A DNA stretch of 33,241 nt from DASYHS01 sp035998295. Its GTDB lineage: Bacteria > Pseudomonadota > Alphaproteobacteria > Azospirillales > Azospirillaceae. How positions within the stretch are numbered: position 1 is the first letter of the stretch; every line of letters starts with the position of its first letter. Positions 15,582 to 23,988 of the stretch are shown here, piece by piece. Position numbers and translations under genes: made by a program. The stretch is from NCBI RefSeq assembly GCF_035998295.1, contig NZ_DASYHS010000026.1, positions 1 through 33,241 on the forward strand, written 5' to 3'. The notes under the pieces were generated by a model, which was given only the letters and a program-made list of their open reading frames with translations, did no database searches and was not told the DNA's origin.

Positions 15582-16952
15582 CTACGTGACGACCGTCTCC
15601 GCCGCCGGCATCGGATGGCTTCCCAGCGCGACGTAGCGGGTGTCCGGCGCCATCGCGAGGCGTTCCGGGTCGAAGTTGTTCCAGAAATCGTAGACGAGCC
15701 CGGGCCGCGCCATCCGCGCGGAGAGCTGCGACAGCGGCATGCCCGCGAAGACGGCGTGGTTGTTGTGCACGATGACGACCTGCGCCCCCTCGAACGCGTC
15801 CGGCAGGCTCGGCATCGCCACGAGGCCGAGCGCCTCCTGCTCTGCCGCCGTCACCACCGGGTCGAAGCCCCGGTACTCGGCCGCCGGCAGGTGCGTGCGC
15901 AGCGCCTCGATCAGCGGCACGACGGTCGAGCCGCGCAGGTCGTTGGTCTCGGGCTGGCCCTTGAAGGCGAGGCCCAGGATCGCGATCCTGGTCCTGCCGG
16001 CGCCGGCCGGCGCGGCGGCCTCCTCGACCCGGGCCGCGATCCAGGCCGCGACCTCGGTCATCAGGCGTTCGTTGATCCGCCGCGTGGCGCTCGTGATCTC
16101 CGGCACGAGCCCGTGGCCTTCCAGGCTCTCGATCAGGATGTGCGCGTCCTTGGAGAGGCATGGCCCGCCGACCGGCCCCGGAAGCGGCACGTTCGTGCGG
16201 GGATAGCCGAGCTTGCCGAACTTTATCACCTCCGCCGCCGAGACGCCCACGGCGCCGCACATGCGCGCGACCTCGTTGGCGAAGGCGAAGCCGACGTCCC
16301 GGCTCGTGTTGTCGATCAGCTTGATCATCTCCGCCGTTTCCGGGTCGCGGACCCGGATCACGGTCGGGGTGATGGCGTTGAACACCTGCGACAGGCGGGC
16401 CGCTCCCTGCGGCGTCATCGCGCCGACGATCTGGGGCAGGTGGGCGAGTTCGTAGAGCGCCTTGCCTTCGAGCGTGCGCTCCGGGCAGAAGGCGAGGTCG
16501 AAGCGCCGGCCCGACGCCTCCAGCGCCGGCAGGACGACGCTCCGGCTCGTGCCGATCTTGACCGTCGAGCGCAGGACGACCGCGTCGCCGTCCTTCAGTC
16601 GCTCCGCGATCTGGCCCGCGACGCGCCGGACCATGTCCAGCCGGACCCGGCCGTCCCCGTCGAGGGGCGTTCCGACGGTCACGATGTACAGGCTGATCGC
16701 CGGGTCCCGCGGCATCTCGGTGTCGGCGACGATGCGCCCGGCCGCGACCTGCAGCGCCAGGCGCTCGTCCAGCCCCGGCTCGAAGAAATGCGCGCGGCCA
16801 GAGCGGATCGAGGCCACGAAGCCGGGGTTCAGCTCGCAGCCGCTGACGCGGAAGCCGGCCTCCGCCATGACGACCGCCAGCGTCAGCCCGACATAGCCGA
16901 GCCCCACGATGCAGACGTTGCGGTCGGGGCTGCTCTCGTCGACGGCGAACAT
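15582..16952 (-). CDS. Nucleotide-sugar (UDP-HexNAc/hexose) 6-dehydrogenase, WecC-like
   Basis: The protein has 456 residues. The Rossmann motif GLGYVGL (17-23), the AFCPERTLEGKAL segment (154-166) and the catalytic cysteine C265 in GGPCLSKD place it in the UDP-glucose/GDP-mannose dehydrogenase family. The CPERTLEGKA wording is closer to the UDP-N-acetyl-mannosamine type than to UDP-glucose enzymes. K211 and N215 (MIKLIDN) are the usual catalytic Lys and Asn. These enzymes oxidise C6 in two NAD-dependent steps to give a sugar uronic acid. It is the last gene before the hairpin terminator, 28 bp after the epimerase. GGGAGAG precedes ATG 16952. The exact substrate is not determinable. Confidence 0.92.
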   Translation of the reverse strand: MFAVDESSPDRNVCIVGLGYVGLTLAVVMAEAGFRVSGCELNPGFVASIRSGRAHFFEPGLDERLALQVAAGRIVADTEMPRDPAISLYIVTVGTPLDGDGRVRLDMVRRVAGQIAERLKDGDAVVLRSTVKIGTSRSVVLPALEASGRRFDLAFCPERTLEGKALYELAHLPQIVGAMTPQGAARLSQVFNAITPTVIRVRDPETAEMIKLIDNTSRDVGFAFANEVARMCGAVGVSAAEVIKFGKLGYPRTNVPLPGPVGGPCLSKDAHILIESLEGHGLVPEITSATRRINERLMTEVAAWIAARVEEAAAPAGAGRTRIAILGLAFKGQPETNDLRGSTVVPLIEALRTHLPAAEYRGFDPVVTAAEQEALGLVAMPSLPDAFEGAQVVIVHNNHAVFAGMPLSQLSARMARPGLVYDFWNNFDPERLAMAPDTRYVALGSHPMPAAETVVT

Positions 16953-16980
16953 TCGATCTCTCCCTCTCCGGACGGGCCGT

Positions 16981-18000
16981 TCAGATCCTGCCCGCCGCGA
17001 CCTCGCCCCGGACCCAGGCCACCACTTCGCGCACGCTGTCCTCCACCGGCACCTCGGCCCGGAAGCCCAGGACCCGCTCGGCCTTCGCCGTGTCCGGGAC
17101 GCGCATGCGGACGTCGTGCTCGAAGGGCGGGTCGCTGACCCAGCGGAAGGGCTCGTCCCCGTTCACCTCGCGCCAGACCATCCCCGCGAGCTCGAGCACC
17201 GTCGTCGGCGTCGCGGTCGAGATGTTGAAGTCGTCGTTCAGCGCCTCGGGGCGCTCGATGCACAGGCGGATGCCGCGGGCGAGGTCGGTGCCGTGCGTGT
17301 AGCAGCGCACCTGGGTGCCGTCGCCCAGCACGTGCAGCGGCTTCTGCCCCTTCAGCGCCTTCTGGGCCAGGTCGGGCAGGACGTGGGACATCGCGAGCTT
17401 GACGTTGCCGCTCGACACCTCGCTCTCGCCCAGCGCCTTGCCCTCGCCGATGCCGACGCAGTTGAAGGGGCGGACGATCGTGTAGGGCAGGCCGTACTGG
17501 CTGAGCGCCGCGCGCGCGTAGTACTCGACCGCGAGCTTCTGGAAGCCGTAGCTGCTGACCGGCGGCGGCGAGGCGAGCACGTCCTCCTCGCGGCTCGGGA
17601 AGCGCTCGGTGCTCTCGAACACCATGCTGGAGCTGAGCACCGTGATCTTCCGCAGCCGGCCCCGCCGGTGCGCCGCGATCGCCGCGTCGAACGTGCTGGC
17701 GGCGATGCGCTCGTTCTCGGCCAGCAGGTCGTAGGCGTACTGGTGGAAATAGGAGATGCCGCCGATCATCGCGGCCCCGGCGACGAGATGGTCGCAGTCC
17801 GAGGCGAGCTCCGTCATCAGCGCCACGTCCTTGCAGTCGCCGCGCACGAACCGGTAGCCCGGCTGCCCGTCATGCGCCTTCTGCAGCGGCCCGTATTTGG
17901 AGAAGTTGTCGATGCCGACGACCTCGTGCCCGTGGCGCAGCAGCTCGGCCACCACGTATCCGGCGATGAACCCGCCGGCTCCCGTAACCAGTATCCTCAT
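16981..18000 (-). CDS. NAD-dependent nucleotide-sugar epimerase/dehydratase (extended SDR)
   Basis: The protein has 339 residues from ATG 18000, with AAGGTGGGACG upstream. It has the GAGGFIAG dinucleotide motif (7-14), a serine cluster SSS (123-125) and catalytic YGFQK (151-155, YxxxK). The rest follows GalE/UDP-sugar epimerase architecture (RPFNCVGIGEGKALG, HVLGDGTQVRCYTHG). It likely changes the stereochemistry of, or dehydrates, a UDP/GDP-sugar that the next gene product oxidises, or the reverse. It starts 17 nt after the preceding glycosyltransferase stop. An open frame running on past 18000 is incidental. Reaction and substrate are unknown. Confidence 0.92.
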   Translation of the reverse strand: MRILVTGAGGFIAGYVVAELLRHGHEVVGIDNFSKYGPLQKAHDGQPGYRFVRGDCKDVALMTELASDCDHLVAGAAMIGGISYFHQYAYDLLAENERIAASTFDAAIAAHRRGRLRKITVLSSSMVFESTERFPSREEDVLASPPPVSSYGFQKLAVEYYARAALSQYGLPYTIVRPFNCVGIGEGKALGESEVSSGNVKLAMSHVLPDLAQKALKGQKPLHVLGDGTQVRCYTHGTDLARGIRLCIERPEALNDDFNISTATPTTVLELAGMVWREVNGDEPFRWVSDPPFEHDVRMRVPDTAKAERVLGFRAEVPVEDSVREVVAWVRGEVAAGRI

Positions 18001-18017
18001 CGTCCCACCTTGCGATC

Positions 18018-19655
18018 CTACCAGTCGCGCCCGTCGGGCAGCCCGAGGGCGAAGCCGACCAGCGTCCGCCACACGATCCCGGGCGCGTAGTTCCCGTCCA
18101 TCCAGCGCCGCGCCGCGCCGGCCATCCGCAGCCGCGCCTCCTCGTCCTCCAGGAAGAGCCGGACGGCCGCGTCCAGCTCGGGGGCCGAGGCGAAGGGGAC
18201 GTAGTGGACGAAGGGCACGAAGAAGTTCGGCGTCGCCGCGTTCGCCTCCTCCAGCAGCACCGACCCCGCCAGCACGGACTCGAAGACCCGCCCGGTCGTG
18301 ATGTGGGTCGAGAGGTTGCGGCCCGAGAAGTTCAGCGAGATGCGGCTGCCCATCAGCGCGTCGGCGTAGCGCTGGTAGTCGGCCGCCGCGTTCAGGTCGC
18401 TCGCCCCGTGGTTCGAGGCGGTGACGGCGACTGGCGTGCCGAGGCGCTCCATCAGCAGCAGCCAGACGCTGCGCGTGAAGTTGTAGCCGGCGACGCTGCC
18501 GAAGAAGCGGGCGCCGCCGCGCTCGCCGGGGCGGTCCCCGTCGTAGAAGGACGGGTCGAAGGGCGTGGGCAGGTTCAGGTGCCGGCGGTCCGGGACCGGC
18601 GCGCCGTCGAACACCGCGGTGCTCGACGTCCACCAGCCGTCCGCCAGCCCGCGCGAGGCATCGAGCGCGCGCCGCGCCTGCCCGGTCCAGGCGTCGGGAT
18701 GGAAGCCCACCAGCTTGAAGCGCAGCCGGCGCTTCAGGTCGCCGAGGACGGCGCGGTAGGTCTCCGGCCCGAACAGCTCCCCCGAGGCCGGCGGCTCGCA
18801 AAGGGCGTCGAAGACGACGATGTCCGGGCGCAGGTCGTTGATGGCGGCGACGCAGGCGTCGAGGGTCGCCGCCTGCTGGCGCCAGCCCTGGCCGTAGGGC
18901 ATCACGAGCCCGTCGCCTTCGACCATGTGCAGGGTCACGCCGGCCGCGGCGGCGGTGCGCCGGAACATCATGTACAGCTCGTGCTCGCGCGAGCTGCGGC
19001 TGTAGTTGAAGTAGCGGCGCATCACCATCAGCACGGTGACGCCCCGCATGTCGGGCGGCGCGCCGAGCCGGGCCTCGTGGCCGGCGCGGCCGAAGGCCGG
19101 TGCCGGCAGCTCGCCGCGCTCCCAGGCCAGGGCGCTCGCCTCCAGCTTCGCGCGCAGCGCGTCGACGGCGGCGCGGTCGGCGGGTGTGCCGGCGCCGGCC
19201 GCGCGGGCCGCGAACGGGTGCGATGCGACGCACAGGTCGAGCAGCCGCTCCGCCGTTTCCGTCCGGCCCTCCCTGTGGTGCTCGCACAGGCGCAGGTAGA
19301 GGCGTTCGAAGAAGGGTTCGGCCTCGGGGACCGCCGGCAGCCCCTGCTCGGCCAGCGCGCGCCGCAGGGCGTCGAGGGCGGCCGCGGCCCCGTCCCGGTC
19401 GCCGCCCTCGGCGCGCGCATGGGCGAGCCGCAGCAGGTGGGAGGGGTTGCCCCGCTCGACCTCGGCGACGCGGCCGAACAGGTCGCGCGCGAGGTCCCAG
19501 GCCTGGAACCGGTACGCGATGTCGGCCATCTCGACCAGGCAGGGGAACACGCCGGTGCCGGCGCGGATGCATTCGCCCAGCAGGTTCAGCGCGTCTTCCG
19601 GCCGGTTGATCTCCGCGAGGTGGCGCGCCACCTGCCGGTAGACCGCAGGGTTCAT
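18018..19655 (-). CDS. TPR-containing glycosyltransferase (family 1-like C-terminus)
   Basis: The protein has 545 residues from ATG 19655, which overlaps the FkbM stop as ATGA. The N-terminal third (about 1-190) consists of TPR-like helix pairs (EINRPEDALNLLGECI, QAWDLARDLFGRVAEV). The central part starts with a strand VTVLMVMRRYFNYSRSSREHELY. The C-terminal region has ITTGRVFESVLAGSVLLEE (G455 onward), the sugar-nucleotide-binding phrase of GT4-like and DUF3880 glycosyltransferases. It probably transfers a sugar to protein or to a growing glycan. The TPR part suggests a protein acceptor. The frame extends upstream to 19787 but overlaps FkbM, so the shorter start is preferred. Confidence 0.8.
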   Translation of the reverse strand: MNPAVYRQVARHLAEINRPEDALNLLGECIRAGTGVFPCLVEMADIAYRFQAWDLARDLFGRVAEVERGNPSHLLRLAHARAEGGDRDGAAAALDALRRALAEQGLPAVPEAEPFFERLYLRLCEHHREGRTETAERLLDLCVASHPFAARAAGAGTPADRAAVDALRAKLEASALAWERGELPAPAFGRAGHEARLGAPPDMRGVTVLMVMRRYFNYSRSSREHELYMMFRRTAAAAGVTLHMVEGDGLVMPYGQGWRQQAATLDACVAAINDLRPDIVVFDALCEPPASGELFGPETYRAVLGDLKRRLRFKLVGFHPDAWTGQARRALDASRGLADGWWTSSTAVFDGAPVPDRRHLNLPTPFDPSFYDGDRPGERGGARFFGSVAGYNFTRSVWLLLMERLGTPVAVTASNHGASDLNAAADYQRYADALMGSRISLNFSGRNLSTHITTGRVFESVLAGSVLLEEANAATPNFFVPFVHYVPFASAPELDAAVRLFLEDEEARLRMAGAARRWMDGNYAPGIVWRTLVGFALGLPDGRDW

Positions 19656-20608
19656 CGCCCGAGCCTCGGGTTGCGCCAGCTCTGCAGCCCGTCGATGAAC
19701 CGGAACGAGCCGTAGGGGGTCTCGTTGACCTCGTGGCACAGGAAGCAGCGCCCGAGCGTCCAGCCATGCAGCGCGAACAGGGCGCACAGCCGGCGCTCGA
19801 CCTCGGGGTTGTGGGTGGCGACGTGGATGCGCGCCACGTTCCGGTCCAGCGCGTCGATCGCGTCCGACAGCACCTCCAGCTCGGCGCCCTGGATATCCAT
19901 GTCGATCAGGTCGACCGGGCCGTCGATCAGCTCGGCGAGGCGCAGGGAAGGGACCCTCTCGATCGTGACGTCGGCACCCTCCGACGCCCGGACCGTCACC
20001 TGCGACGTGCCGTTCTGGGCCAGGTAGCCGTCCAGCTCCGCATGGCGGAACACGGCGGCGCCGTAGTCCTGGTTGACGGGGATCAGGATCGGGCGGCCGT
20101 CATTGGTGACCCCGGCATGGAGCAGGCGGTGCTCCTCCGGCGCGATCCCGTTGTCCCTGAGGTTGCGGGGGATCAGCGAGAAGCGCATCGAGCTCGCCTC
20201 GACGGCGGTGAAGCGGCACTCCACCGGGCCGCCCCGCCGCCGGCGTGCGGCCGCCGCCGCGTTCGCGATCCAGCGCCCGTAGCCCGCGCCGACCTCGATC
20301 ATCACGAAGCGCTCGCGCGCGCCGTCGATCGCCTCCAGCAGGTCGATCCACTCGAAATAGTCCTCGCTGGAGCGCGAGGGCAGGGTGGGGTCGGCGTCGT
20401 GCTCGGCCGAGCGGCCGGACGACATCACGCCCTGCGTCGCTTCCAGCCCGAGGCCGGGCGCGATCTCCGCCAGCCGGCGCTCGTAGGCATGGCGCACCTT
20501 CGCTCCCATGAAGTTGTGATGGAAGGTGTCGTCGTCGAACGCCGCCATGCGCTCGAAGCGGTCGAAGACGGGGTGGTGCCCGGCGGCGTTCCTGAGGTCT
20601 GACATCAT
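19652..20608 (-). CDS. FkbM-family methyltransferase
   Basis: The protein has 318 residues. SAM-binding motif I is IEVGAGYG (104-111), with acidic E137 at the end of strand 2. The FkbM signature VDLIDMDIQGAELEVL lies near 232-247. The first 95 residues are an extra N-terminal region of unknown fold. FkbM-type enzymes O-methylate sugars on antibiotics, polysaccharides and flagellar glycans. Here it overlaps a glycosyltransferase and follows a chorismate mutase, so glycan O-methylation is the best inference. ATG codons at 20608 and 20605 are adjacent and either could start. Confidence 0.85.
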   Translation of the reverse strand: MMSDLRNAAGHHPVFDRFERMAAFDDDTFHHNFMGAKVRHAYERRLAEIAPGLGLEATQGVMSSGRSAEHDADPTLPSRSSEDYFEWIDLLEAIDGARERFVMIEVGAGYGRWIANAAAAARRRRGGPVECRFTAVEASSMRFSLIPRNLRDNGIAPEEHRLLHAGVTNDGRPILIPVNQDYGAAVFRHAELDGYLAQNGTSQVTVRASEGADVTIERVPSLRLAELIDGPVDLIDMDIQGAELEVLSDAIDALDRNVARIHVATHNPEVERRLCALFALHGWTLGRCFLCHEVNETPYGSFRFIDGLQSWRNPRLGR

Positions 20609-20679
20609 GCGTTCCCGGCGCCGCCGCGCGGCGTGAATCCCGGTGGGGATGATGCGGGGGCGTCGGTAAACGAGACCTT

Positions 20680-20709
20680 AAGGGGCAGGGCCGGAAGGGG
20701 CAGGGCCGG
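20680..20709. repeat. 15-bp perfect tandem duplication after the chorismate mutase gene
   Basis: The unit AAGGGGCAGGGCCGG occurs at 20680-20694 and 20695-20709, starting just past the chorismate mutase stop. It is one of four short tandem duplications at gene junctions here. Confidence 0.88.
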
Positions 20710-20715
20710 GCGTCG

Positions 20716-21036
20716 TCACTCCGCCTGCCGGCGCAGCGCCTCGTGGTGGCGGATGACTTCCTGGATGATGAAGTTCAGCAGCTTCTCCGCGAAGACCGGG
20801 TCGAGCCTGGCGCTCTCGGCCAGCGACTTGAGGCGGGTGATCTGGTTGGTCTCGCGGCTCGGGTCGGCAGGCGGCAGGCCGGATGACGCCTTGATCTCGC
20901 CGACGCGCTGGGTGCATTTGAAGCGTTCCGCCAGAATGTGGATCAGCGCCGCGTCCAGATTGTCGATGCTGTCGCGCAGCCTCAGCAGCTCCGCCGGGAC
21001 ACCGGGGGCCGTATTCTTGTCGTCCATATGCGTCAT
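20716..21036 (-). CDS. Chorismate mutase, AroQ class
   Basis: The protein has 106 residues from ATG 21036; ATG 21027 would give 103. The all-helical AroQ active-site pattern is present: R21, R38, K49, D58, R61 and E62 line up with R11, R28, K39, D48, R51 and E52 of the E. coli domain. The later glutamine (Q88) appears to be His, seen in other single-domain enzymes. It converts chorismate to prephenate for Phe/Tyr synthesis. No dehydratase or dehydrogenase domain is attached. It sits between a GT41 glycosyltransferase and an FkbM methyltransferase, an unexpected place. The frame is open to 21108, but the extra residues look non-native. Confidence 0.88.
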   Translation of the reverse strand: MTHMDDKNTAPGVPAELLRLRDSIDNLDAALIHILAERFKCTQRVGEIKASSGLPPADPSRETNQITRLKSLAESARLDPVFAEKLLNFIIQEVIRHHEALRRQAE

Positions 21037-21137
21037 ACCTGTTTGAACCACCGTGCCGGGCCGGCGCCCGGCACGCGTGAGTGTTGCAAACTCGCGCGGA
21101 AATGGCACGGATTAAGGTGCCGGCGGGCGGCCGGCGC

Positions 21138-23327
21138 TCACGCGTTCAGCATGCACCAGCGTTGCCACATCCGGCGCAGCGCCAGTTCCAGCTTGCGGGT
21201 GAAGCCCGGCAGGTCGAGCAGGGGGGAGGCCGCCATTATCGGGCGCAGCGTCCGCCGGTAGTGTTCCAGCCGCGCGGGGTCGTCGGCCAGCGCGTCGGCG
21301 AGCGCCAGGTAGCCGTCGCGGTCGGACGCGGCCAGTTCCGGCACGCCGATCGCGCTCAGATGCGACAGCGAATGGCGCGAGCAGAAGCGCTCGCCCGCCC
21401 AGGTCACGACGGGCACCCCCATCCACGACGCCTCCAGCGTCGTCAGCCCCCCGGAATAGGGGAAGGGGTCGAGGGCCAGGTCGACCTCGCCGTAGGTCTC
21501 CAGGAGCTGGCGGTGGAAGGCGCCGGGCCGCAGGTCGAGCTGGTCCGCGGCGACGCCGTGACCGGCGAACGCGCGCTCGACCCTCTCGCGTCCCGCCCGG
21601 GTGCCGAGCGCATGGGTCAGCATCAGCAGCCGGCGGTCGGGCCGGCCCCGCAGCAGGCCGGCCCAGGCCGCGATGACGTCGTCGTTGACCTTGGCGAGGT
21701 TGTTGAAGCAGCCGAACGTGACGAAGCCGTTGCGCCGGAACGGGGGCGGCGCCACGTCCGGCGCATAGGCCGGCGGGTCGTAGCAGACGTAGCAGTCCGG
21801 CAGCCGCACTACCGCCTCCGCCGTGCGGCCGTCATGCCCGGGCGGGCTCTGGCACGCGTCGGAGATCAAATAGTCCATCGCCGACAGCCCGGTCGTCCCG
21901 ACATAGCCGGCCCAGGTCGCCTGCACCGGTGCGGCCTTGACCGCGAACACCGGCAGGCGGTTGCCCTGGGTGTGGCCGGCGAGGTCGATCAGGATGTCGA
22001 TCCGGTCGTCGCGGATCCTGTGCAGCAGCTCCTCGTGCGGGGTCGAGGCGCAGGCGATCCAGTGGTCGGCATGGCCGCGGATGAACTCCGTCAGCGGGTC
22101 CTCGTCGGCGCGGCTGCTGTAGCAGAAGACCTCGAACGGGCCGCGGTCGTGGTTGGCGATCACGCCCTTCAGGAAGAAGCCCACGGGGTGCTGGCCCAGG
22201 TCGGGCGAGACGTAGCCGATGCGCAGCCTGCGGAACGGGTTCGCCCGCGGGTCCGGCGCCGGGGCCAGCCAGCGCCGGCCATGCCGTTCGTCCCACAGCC
22301 GGTGGACGGCCAGGATCCGTTCGGCCGTGACGCCGGGATGGTACTGGAGGTTCAGGGCGAGGTTGCTGTGCAGCGAGGTGTGGTAGGGCGAGAGGAACAG
22401 TGCCCGCTCCAGCGCGCGCACGCCGGCTTCAGCTTGTCCGAGATTGCACAGGCCCACGCCCAGCGAGTTCAGCGCGAACGGATGCGCGGGGTCGAGCAGC
22501 ACCGCCTGCAGGAAGCAGTCCTGCGCCGCCTCGTTCTCCCCCTTCATCGACAGCGTGACGCCGAGATGGTGTACCAGCGTCGCGTCGAGGGGATGGATCG
22601 CGATGCCGCGGCGCGCCAGCGCCACCGCCTCCTCGAAGCGCCGCCGGTCGCGCAGCGCCGTGGTGACGCCGCGGCAGAGCTCCGGGTCGAGCACGCCCGG
22701 CGCCAGCGCCAGCGCCGCGTCCACCGCGGCCGCCGCACCCTCCGCGTCGCCGGTGTCCAGGCGGAGCTGCGCCGCCAGCCGCCAAAGCTCGTCCGCCTCG
22801 GGCGTCAGCGCCAAGCCCGCCTCCACGGCTTCGAGTGCTTCGGCCGGCGCCCCGGCGGAGGACAGCGCGAGCGCCAGGTTGTTCGATGCCCCCCGATGGC
22901 CCGGCTTCAGCGCCAGCGCGCGCCGATAGGCGCGGATCGCCGGGGCGAGGCGGCCGAGCGACAGCTCGGCATTGCCGAGGTCGAACCAGGTGTCGGGGTC
23001 CGCGGGCACCGCGGCGAGGGCGGCGCGCAGGGCGGCGGCGGCCCCGGCGTCGTCGCCTTCGGCCCGGCGCAGCGCGGCGAGCGCCAGCAGCGGCTCGTCC
23101 CGGCCCGGCGTCAGGCCGGCGGCGACCAGCAGGTGCCGCGCCGCGGTCCCGGCATCGCCCTCCTGCTCGGCGGCGAGCGCCAGCAGCCGGTGCGCGTCCG
23201 CATTGCGGGGCTCGGCCGCGACCGCCTCGGTGCACAGCCAGCGCGCGATGCGGGGGCTGCCGGCGGCGAGCGCGCGCCCGGCCGCCTCGACCAGCTCCCC
23301 GCCGGTGCGGGAGGGTGGTTCGGACAT
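21138..23327 (-). CDS. SPINDLY-like protein O-glycosyltransferase (TPR + GT41)
   Basis: The protein has 729 residues. TPR repeats fill about 15-345 (for example DTWFDLGNAELSLGRLAPAI). The GT41 catalytic region follows: RIGYVSPDLGQHPVGFF (369-385), DILIDLAGHTQGNRL (444-458), FGCFNNLAKVND (538-549, with K546 at the O-GlcNAc transferase lysine position) and DLALDPFPYSGGLTTLEASW (616-635). Known GT41 enzymes attach GlcNAc or fucose to Ser/Thr of proteins, with TPRs choosing the target. Placed between flbT and sugar genes, its likely target is a flagellar protein. AAGG precedes ATG 23327. The donor sugar is unknown. Confidence 0.93.
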   Translation of the reverse strand: MSEPPSRTGGELVEAAGRALAAGSPRIARWLCTEAVAAEPRNADAHRLLALAAEQEGDAGTAARHLLVAAGLTPGRDEPLLALAALRRAEGDDAGAAAALRAALAAVPADPDTWFDLGNAELSLGRLAPAIRAYRRALALKPGHRGASNNLALALSSAGAPAEALEAVEAGLALTPEADELWRLAAQLRLDTGDAEGAAAAVDAALALAPGVLDPELCRGVTTALRDRRRFEEAVALARRGIAIHPLDATLVHHLGVTLSMKGENEAAQDCFLQAVLLDPAHPFALNSLGVGLCNLGQAEAGVRALERALFLSPYHTSLHSNLALNLQYHPGVTAERILAVHRLWDERHGRRWLAPAPDPRANPFRRLRIGYVSPDLGQHPVGFFLKGVIANHDRGPFEVFCYSSRADEDPLTEFIRGHADHWIACASTPHEELLHRIRDDRIDILIDLAGHTQGNRLPVFAVKAAPVQATWAGYVGTTGLSAMDYLISDACQSPPGHDGRTAEAVVRLPDCYVCYDPPAYAPDVAPPPFRRNGFVTFGCFNNLAKVNDDVIAAWAGLLRGRPDRRLLMLTHALGTRAGRERVERAFAGHGVAADQLDLRPGAFHRQLLETYGEVDLALDPFPYSGGLTTLEASWMGVPVVTWAGERFCSRHSLSHLSAIGVPELAASDRDGYLALADALADDPARLEHYRRTLRPIMAASPLLDLPGFTRKLELALRRMWQRWCMLNA

Positions 23328-23355
23328 CCGGCCTTGGACGACCCTGCGGAGGACG

Positions 23356-23784
23356 TCAGGCCGCTTCGGTGGCCTGGGGGAAGTCGCGCATCACCGCGTC
23401 GTCGAACTCGATCAGGTGGCGGCAGAGGTCCATGGCGGCCGTGAAGTCCTGCGCGTGCGAGAGCTGCTCGATCGTCGCGAGGCTGCGCAGGATCGGCTGG
23501 AGCTCGCTGCGCTCGGCGCGCTGGCTCAGCAGTTCCAGCAGCTCGTCCCGGTAGGCCGCGTAGTTCTGGGGATCGAGGTTCATCGCCTGGAGGACGAAGT
23601 AGATCCGCTTGGCGACCGTGTCGGCCTTGCCGGCGTCGACGATCAGCTGCTCGCGGGTCAGGACGCGGACGTCCGCCGGCACCTCGAGCTGGCCGGCCTC
23701 GGTCAGGCGCAGCGGCACGCTGTTCAGCAGCACGGTCTCGCCGGGCTTCAGCGCCAGGGTCTTCATCTCGATCTTGTCCGTCAT
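23356..23784 (-). CDS. flbT: FlbT, flagellin expression regulator
   Basis: The protein has 142 residues from ATG 23784, the usual FlbT length. Recognisable segments are KTLALKPGETVLLN at the start, AKRIYFVLQAMNLDPQNYAAYRDELLELL in the middle and AMDLCRHLIEFDDAV near the end. In Caulobacter FlbT binds the 5' leader of flagellin mRNA and lowers its stability until the hook is complete, opposed by FlaF. No flaF is beside it here. The frame is open to 23841, but the added residues are not FlbT-like. It heads the minus-strand glycosylation run, 28 bp before the GT41 gene, with a CtrA-like box upstream. Confidence 0.92.
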   Translation of the reverse strand: MTDKIEMKTLALKPGETVLLNSVPLRLTEAGQLEVPADVRVLTREQLIVDAGKADTVAKRIYFVLQAMNLDPQNYAAYRDELLELLSQRAERSELQPILRSLATIEQLSHAQDFTAAMDLCRHLIEFDDAVMRDFPQATEAA

Positions 23785-23857
23785 GGTGCACGCATCCCCG
23801 ATGGTCCGAGCCGGCGCCGGAACGCACGGCGCCGCGACCAATAGACGACGGGGATGA

Positions 23858-23872
23858 TGAACATCGTGTTAA
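23858..23872 (-). promoter_or_regulatory. CtrA-like box upstream of flbT
   Basis: The minus strand reads TTAA-N7-TTCA, the same half-site pair as before fliF and seven of eight bases of the CtrA consensus. It lies about 75-90 bp before the flbT ATG, a suitable promoter distance. Confidence 0.6.
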
Positions 23873-23988
23873 CCTCTCGCGCGATGGCCGGCATGGAATT
23901 ACCCGGCGCAGCTGCTATGCTGGCGGAGGCCGGCCGGCGTCCGCCCGGCGGCCGACCATCCTCGCGCCGCGGACGGGACGCCACCCCC

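Noticed and set aside
16981..19767. Apparent 928-residue fusion ending in the epimerase
   Set aside because: Only the part from ATG 18000 resembles a protein family. The rest is an alternate frame of the TPR glycosyltransferase gene.
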